The notes under the pieces: model-generated | The model's database searches: none | Seen by the model: only the letters and a program-made list of their open reading frames with translations | Told to the model about the DNA's origin: nothing | Made by a program: the position numbers and the translations under genes | In this document: in pieces, positions 4,937-7,172 of the stretch | How positions within the stretch are numbered: position 1 is the first letter of the stretch | Layout of the letters: each line of letters opens with the position of its first letter | Assembly (NCBI GenBank): GCA_002452855.1 | Contig: DKFS01000049.1 | Span: 863-8,034 of the forward strand | DNA length: 7,172 nucleotides | DNA from: Sulfurospirillum sp. UBA6790 | GTDB taxonomy: Bacteria; Campylobacterota; Campylobacteria; Campylobacterales; Sulfurospirillaceae | Direction of reading: 5' to 3'

Positions 4937-6093
4937 TGCGCTACCGTCAATCAAAAAGCAGTGACCAAAACTTTTGGGTCTCGTATGCGGATTTGATGGC
5001 AGGATTGTTGTTTGTTTTTATCTTGCTCATCGGCGCGATTATCATCAAATACACTTATGTGCAAACGGATTTGATGGCGATAAAAACAGACCTTGAAGAG
5101 CAAAAACGCGTCCTTGCCATCAGCGAACAAGACCTGGCGCAAAAGAAACGTGATGTGGCGAGTGTCACCGATAAGCTTATCTTAGCACAGCAACAAAACT
5201 TAGACTTAACAACGATGCAAGCTAAACTCCAAGATGAACTCGCAAAACTTAAAACCGATGCCAATGCTACCGAGCAGTCCTTACTCGCCGCGCGTGCGCT
5301 CTTAGCTGAAAAAGGCAAAGCGCTGGATGATAACAACGCAAAATTGGAACTAACCGCCAAAGAGGTAGAAAGTCTTAAAAAACTGTTGCTTGATGTTGAA
5401 GGCGAACGTGATGAAACCAAAGGTGAGTTACTCATGAGCCAAAAAGAGCTGAGTGATGCGAGCAATACACTCAAACTTAAGCAAGGGGAATTAGCCCTGA
5501 TGTCTCAAAAATTATTAGAGACCACTTCGGCGCACCAACAGCTCATTGAAGACCTCAATATCACCAAAGCGCGCATCAAAAATCTAACAGGTATTCGCAT
5601 CAAAGTGGTGCAAGAGCTCAAACAAAAACTTGGTCGAAAAATCAATATCGACCCTAATAGCGGAGCCATCCGTTTGCCTTCTGCTGTTTTGTTTGACGTT
5701 GGTTCGTATGAAATCAAACCCGAAGCCAAAAAACAACTTCAAGAGACGCTTAAGCCTTATCTAAATGCATTACTCAGTGATGCATCCATACGCGACAATA
5801 TCGACCATATCATCATTGAAGGGCACACGGATTCCGATGGTACGTACATGCACAATCTTGACCTTTCTCAAAAACGCGCGTATTCGGTTATGGCATTCAT
5901 TTACTCTTGGGATGAAAACCAAAATCCGCTGTTGCAAAAATACTTAAGCGCCATTGGTAGGTCTTACAGTGACCCTATCTTAAAAAATGGTGTGGAAGAT
6001 AAAGATGCGTCACGCCGCATCGAGATTAAATTTACGCTTTCCAATAAAAAAGCGATTGAAGAAATCGAAACGTTTTTAAAACGCAAGGAGTAA
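4936..6093 (+). CDS. MotB/ZorB-like motor subunit: TM helix, long coiled coil, OmpA domain
   Basis: This 385-residue protein starts in the stop codon of the channel gene. A short cytoplasmic N-terminus leads to WVSYADLMAGLLFVFILL (14-31), the MotB/ZorB motif, in which Asp19 should be the proton-carrying residue, in one membrane helix (about 19-38). Residues about 45-217 are an almost continuous Leu/Ala/Glu/Lys/Gln-rich coiled coil in the periplasm. Residues about 246-368 are an OmpA-type peptidoglycan-binding domain: FDVGSYEI (253-260), then GHTDSDG (296-302) with Asp299, NLDLSQKRA (307-315) with Arg314, and ASRRIEIKF (358-366). Asp299 and Arg314 match the diaminopimelate-binding pair of OmpA. 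The molecule would anchor the channel ring to the cell wall. The coiled coil is far longer than the linker of flagellar MotB. A ToxR/Pal-like lone OmpA protein is excluded by the Asp-bearing helix and the operon partner. The cargo or signal is unknown. Confidence 0.88.
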   Translation: MRYRQSKSSDQNFWVSYADLMAGLLFVFILLIGAIIIKYTYVQTDLMAIKTDLEEQKRVLAISEQDLAQKKRDVASVTDKLILAQQQNLDLTTMQAKLQDELAKLKTDANATEQSLLAARALLAEKGKALDDNNAKLELTAKEVESLKKLLLDVEGERDETKGELLMSQKELSDASNTLKLKQGELALMSQKLLETTSAHQQLIEDLNITKARIKNLTGIRIKVVQELKQKLGRKINIDPNSGAIRLPSAVLFDVGSYEIKPEAKKQLQETLKPYLNALLSDASIRDNIDHIIIEGHTDSDGTYMHNLDLSQKRAYSVMAFIYSWDENQNPLLQKYLSAIGRSYSDPILKNGVEDKDASRRIEIKFTLSNKKAIEEIETFLKRKE

Positions 6094-6114
6094 AGAAGGC
6101 TTAGCGCCTTCTTT
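6092..6114. terminator. Bidirectional intrinsic terminator between convergent genes
   Basis: A perfect 9-base-pair stem, AAAGAAGGC (6092-6100) and GCCTTCTTT (6106-6114), encloses the loop TTAGC. Because the A-rich arm pairs with a T-rich arm, either strand yields a GC core (GAAGGC/GCCTTC) followed by U-rich sequence. It contains the last two bases of the motor operon's stop codon (6091-6093), while the stop codon of the minus-strand gene (6101-6103) lies in the loop. Confidence 0.8.
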
Positions 6115-6637
6115 CTTCATCTCTGTATTCATCGTCTCTATCGCGGTATTTTCTAGGATCACCTTGGTAACCTTGGGGAATATAAATCTCTTCTCTTTTG
6201 ATGATAATTCCTCTATCATCACGGTGGTCATAACGCCTGCTGTCGTAATGGTAGTCATCTCGTAAATCATGCTGATGTCTAAGCGCATTAAACTCCGAAG
6301 AATCAACACGAATGCCTAAAAGTCTTGCGATTTCTAGCCATGAAGCATAGCGATTTTGTCGATAGACGGTTAAAACATAATCATAGGGCTTTTCACTCAA
6401 TTCTGCCAAACGAAAAATCATATAGGCATCGGAAGGCTCTCGTACCTCTCTTAAAATACCAATGACCCGCGACTCAGGAAGTCTAAAGCGTTGTGACAAA
6501 TCGTAGCGGTATTCGTATGGGTCTGCTTGATAGCGGTTGTTAAGACCCAAACGCCATTCAAAATCAACATCAGCGCTTAATGGCGCAAGAAATACACCCA
6601 AAGCAAGCAATGAAAATAGACTCTTTTTTAATTTCAT
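6101..6637 (-). CDS. Secreted/periplasmic small protein with Arg/Asp/His/Tyr-rich tail, function unknown
   Basis: The gene encodes 178 residues from the ATG at 6635-6637, chosen because AAGGAG (6643-6648) lies 5 bases before it and because MKLKKSLFSLLALGVFLAPL then opens a classic signal peptide, probably cleaved after Ala22 (LSA/DV). A frame open nine codons further upstream lacks both features. The mature part has a helical middle (about 58-120) with VLTVYRQNRYASWLEIARLLGI (88-109), a pattern reminiscent of small secreted proteins with an R-x-x-x-x-W-x-EIA-x-x-LG helix pair. It ends in a low-complexity tail (about 121-178) rich in Arg, Asp, His and Tyr, such as HRDD and RDRDDEYRDEERRR. The His/Asp content could bind metal ions or the tail could be a polyampholyte linker; both are guesses. 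It converges on the motor operon and shares its terminator. I do not recognise a named family. Confidence 0.8.
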   Translation of the reverse strand: MKLKKSLFSLLALGVFLAPLSADVDFEWRLGLNNRYQADPYEYRYDLSQRFRLPESRVIGILREVREPSDAYMIFRLAELSEKPYDYVLTVYRQNRYASWLEIARLLGIRVDSSEFNALRHQHDLRDDYHYDSRRYDHRDDRGIIIKREEIYIPQGYQGDPRKYRDRDDEYRDEERRR

Positions 6638-6642
6638 ATTTT

Positions 6643-6648
6643 CTCCTT
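6643..6648 (-). promoter_or_regulatory. Ribosome binding site that fixes the start of the secreted protein
   Basis: AAGGAG on the minus strand, 5 bases before the ATG at 6637. It decides in favour of that start over the in-frame ATG at 6664, whose first nine codons contain this very site. Confidence 0.85.
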
Positions 6649-6693
6649 CATCCCACAATGACATTGAAAATCTTACTCTAATCGCCCTTTAAT

Positions 6694-6699
6694 CTTATA
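6694..6699 (-). promoter_or_regulatory. Candidate -10 box for the secreted protein gene
   Basis: TATAAG on the minus strand preceded directly by TG, giving a leader of about 50 bases. No clear -35 box. The dyad at 6709-6720 lies 10 bases upstream, inside the region RNA polymerase covers. Confidence 0.4.
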
Positions 6700-6708
6700 C
6701 ATTTTTTC

Positions 6709-6720
6709 TAATCACGATTA
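6709..6720. promoter_or_regulatory. Inverted repeat TAATC-AC-GATTA between divergent promoters
   Basis: The arms are 6709-6713 and 6716-6720, with further but offset symmetry outside (TTC at 6706-6708 and GAA at 6722-6724). Two more TAATC copies lie at 6679-6683 and 6690-6694. Placement between the two divergent -10 candidates suggests an operator that could control both the secreted protein and the Cache sensor. No cognate regulator is seen in the window. Confidence 0.35.
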
Positions 6721-6739
6721 AGAAGGTTATAAATTATGT

Positions 6740-6745
6740 TATGAT
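6740..6745 (+). promoter_or_regulatory. Candidate -10 box for the Cache sensor gene
   Basis: TATGAT lies 28 bases before the TTG start, with TTAAGA (6718-6723) as a weak -35 at 16 bases. The -35 overlaps the right arm of the dyad at 6709-6720. Confidence 0.4.
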
Positions 6746-6762
6746 TATTTACTATGACAAAT

Positions 6763-6767
6763 AGGAG
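6763..6767 (+). promoter_or_regulatory. Ribosome binding site supporting a TTG start
   Basis: AGGAG ends 6 bases before TTG at 6774-6776. The nearest upstream ATG (6754) is in another frame that stops after 16 codons, so TTG is the best initiation codon of the following gene. Confidence 0.75.
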
Positions 6768-6773
6768 ATTCTT

Positions 6774-7172
6774 TTGGCAATTCTTCAAAAAAACATCTGG
6801 ATGATTTTTTACATTCTTTTGGTCGGCGCCCTTGTTTTTTTAGGCCTTATCTCTTATGTCAAATGGAATAGTATTCACGAAAAATACGCAACCGATCAGA
6901 TGAACCTTGTTAAACTGGTTTCCAATGCAACCCACTCGCTTTTTCTAACTCAAGAAATGATGCTAAATATTTTAGGAAAGCAAATTGTTAAAGATAAAAA
7001 CTCCCGCATTTTAGATGACCTGCTCATACTCAATCCTTCCGTGGTTGCTTTTGGATTTGCCGATGTTGAGGGAAATTACCTCTACGCCAGTTCTAATTTT
7101 GACATATCCAAACGTCCCAACTTAAGAACGCAAGCGGTGACACGAGACTCCTTTGACTATACTTTGACCCAA
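6774..7172 (+). CDS. Membrane sensor protein with Cache-type extracytoplasmic domain, N-terminal part (cut by window end)
   Basis: The frame is open for 133 codons from a TTG start to the window end. Residues 8-29 (IWMIFYILLVGALVFLGLISYV) form one membrane helix behind a short cytoplasmic N-terminus. A long amphipathic helix (about 30-75) follows, then NPSVVAFGFADVEGNYLYAS (87-106), the strand-turn-strand of PDC/Cache ligand-binding domains, and a KRPNLRTQAV segment (114-123) where such domains carry ligand-contacting residues. Cache domains sense small molecules outside the cytoplasm and pass the signal to a cytoplasmic output domain; that part (histidine kinase, GGDEF/EAL or methyl-accepting domain) lies beyond the window, so the class of sensor cannot be told. 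The gene is divergent from the secreted protein gene with 136 bases between them. A non-ATG start may lower expression, as expected for a sensor. Confidence 0.78.
   Translation, partial: MAILQKNIWMIFYILLVGALVFLGLISYVKWNSIHEKYATDQMNLVKLVSNATHSLFLTQEMMLNILGKQIVKDKNSRILDDLLILNPSVVAFGFADVEGNYLYASSNFDISKRPNLRTQAVTRDSFDYTLTQ

Noticed and set aside
5055..5474. Minus-strand Ser/Leu-rich open frame opposite the coiled-coil region
   Set aside because: It is the mirror of a repetitive Leu/Lys/Glu-rich coiled coil, which naturally gives long open antisense frames; the composition is artefactual.
3770..6093. A complete Zorya anti-phage system
   Set aside because: The motor pair resembles ZorAB, but no helicase, nuclease or zorC-like gene follows; the next gene is a convergent small secreted protein beyond a terminator.
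3770..6093. Flagellar stator motA/motB
   Set aside because: The channel core motif FPTMGILGTF, the extra cytoplasmic tail and the very long periplasmic coiled coil do not fit flagellar MotA/MotB, and no flagellar genes are nearby.
6638..6664. Nine-codon N-terminal extension of the secreted protein
   Set aside because: The extension covers the strong AAGGAG site of the internal ATG and would bury the signal peptide; it has no ribosome site of its own.
1..7172. tRNA, rRNA, CRISPR array, insertion sequence or attachment site
   Set aside because: No cloverleaf, conserved rRNA segment, spaced direct repeats, terminal inverted repeats or transposase/integrase motifs were seen on either strand.

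Overview
The window looks like chromosomal DNA from a free-living Campylobacterota species, possibly Sulfurospirillum-like. This is inferred from moderate-to-low GC, compact coding, perfect or near-perfect -10 boxes without good -35 boxes, and gene content; no rRNA or marker gene is present to prove it. Seven protein genes are seen, two of them cut by the window ends. There are no tRNAs, rRNAs, CRISPR arrays, transposases or integrases. No gene-free stretch exceeds 200 bases.

Left block (1-3573, all on the minus strand). Reading in the direction of transcription: a MACPF-domain pore-forming-type protein carrying three C-terminal DUF5648-like repeats (2179-3573); a large hairpin just after its stop; a CHAD-domain protein, likely polyphosphate-associated (1197-2075); a YgjP/DUF45-type zinc metallopeptidase that starts directly at the CHAD stop codon (693-1196); and the N-terminal two thirds of a PhzF-family enzyme behind its own likely promoter (1-596).

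Middle block (3770-6093, plus strand). A two-gene operon with a TAATG stop/start overlap encodes a MotA/TolQ/ExbB-type proton channel subunit with a cytoplasmic helical tail, and a MotB/ZorB-type partner. The partner has one membrane helix with the proton-carrying Asp, about 170 residues of periplasmic coiled coil, and an OmpA peptidoglycan-binding domain. Together they should form a proton-driven, peptidoglycan-anchored inner-membrane motor. The pair resembles ZorAB of Zorya anti-phage systems, but none of the Zorya effectors (zorC, zorD, zorE) is present. It is transcribed divergently from the MACPF gene across a 196-base intergenic region. That makes a functional link conceivable but unproven.

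Right block (6101-7172). A secreted small protein with an Arg/Asp/His/Tyr-rich tail lies on the minus strand and converges on the motor operon. The two share a compact bidirectional terminator in which both stop codons lie. A divergent promoter region (6638-6773) with an inverted repeat then leads to a TTG-started membrane sensor with a Cache-type extracytoplasmic domain, cut by the window end.

The most notable items are the MACPF-DUF5648 fusion in a probable Campylobacterota genome and the adjacent orphan ZorAB-like motor with an unusually long periplasmic coiled coil.
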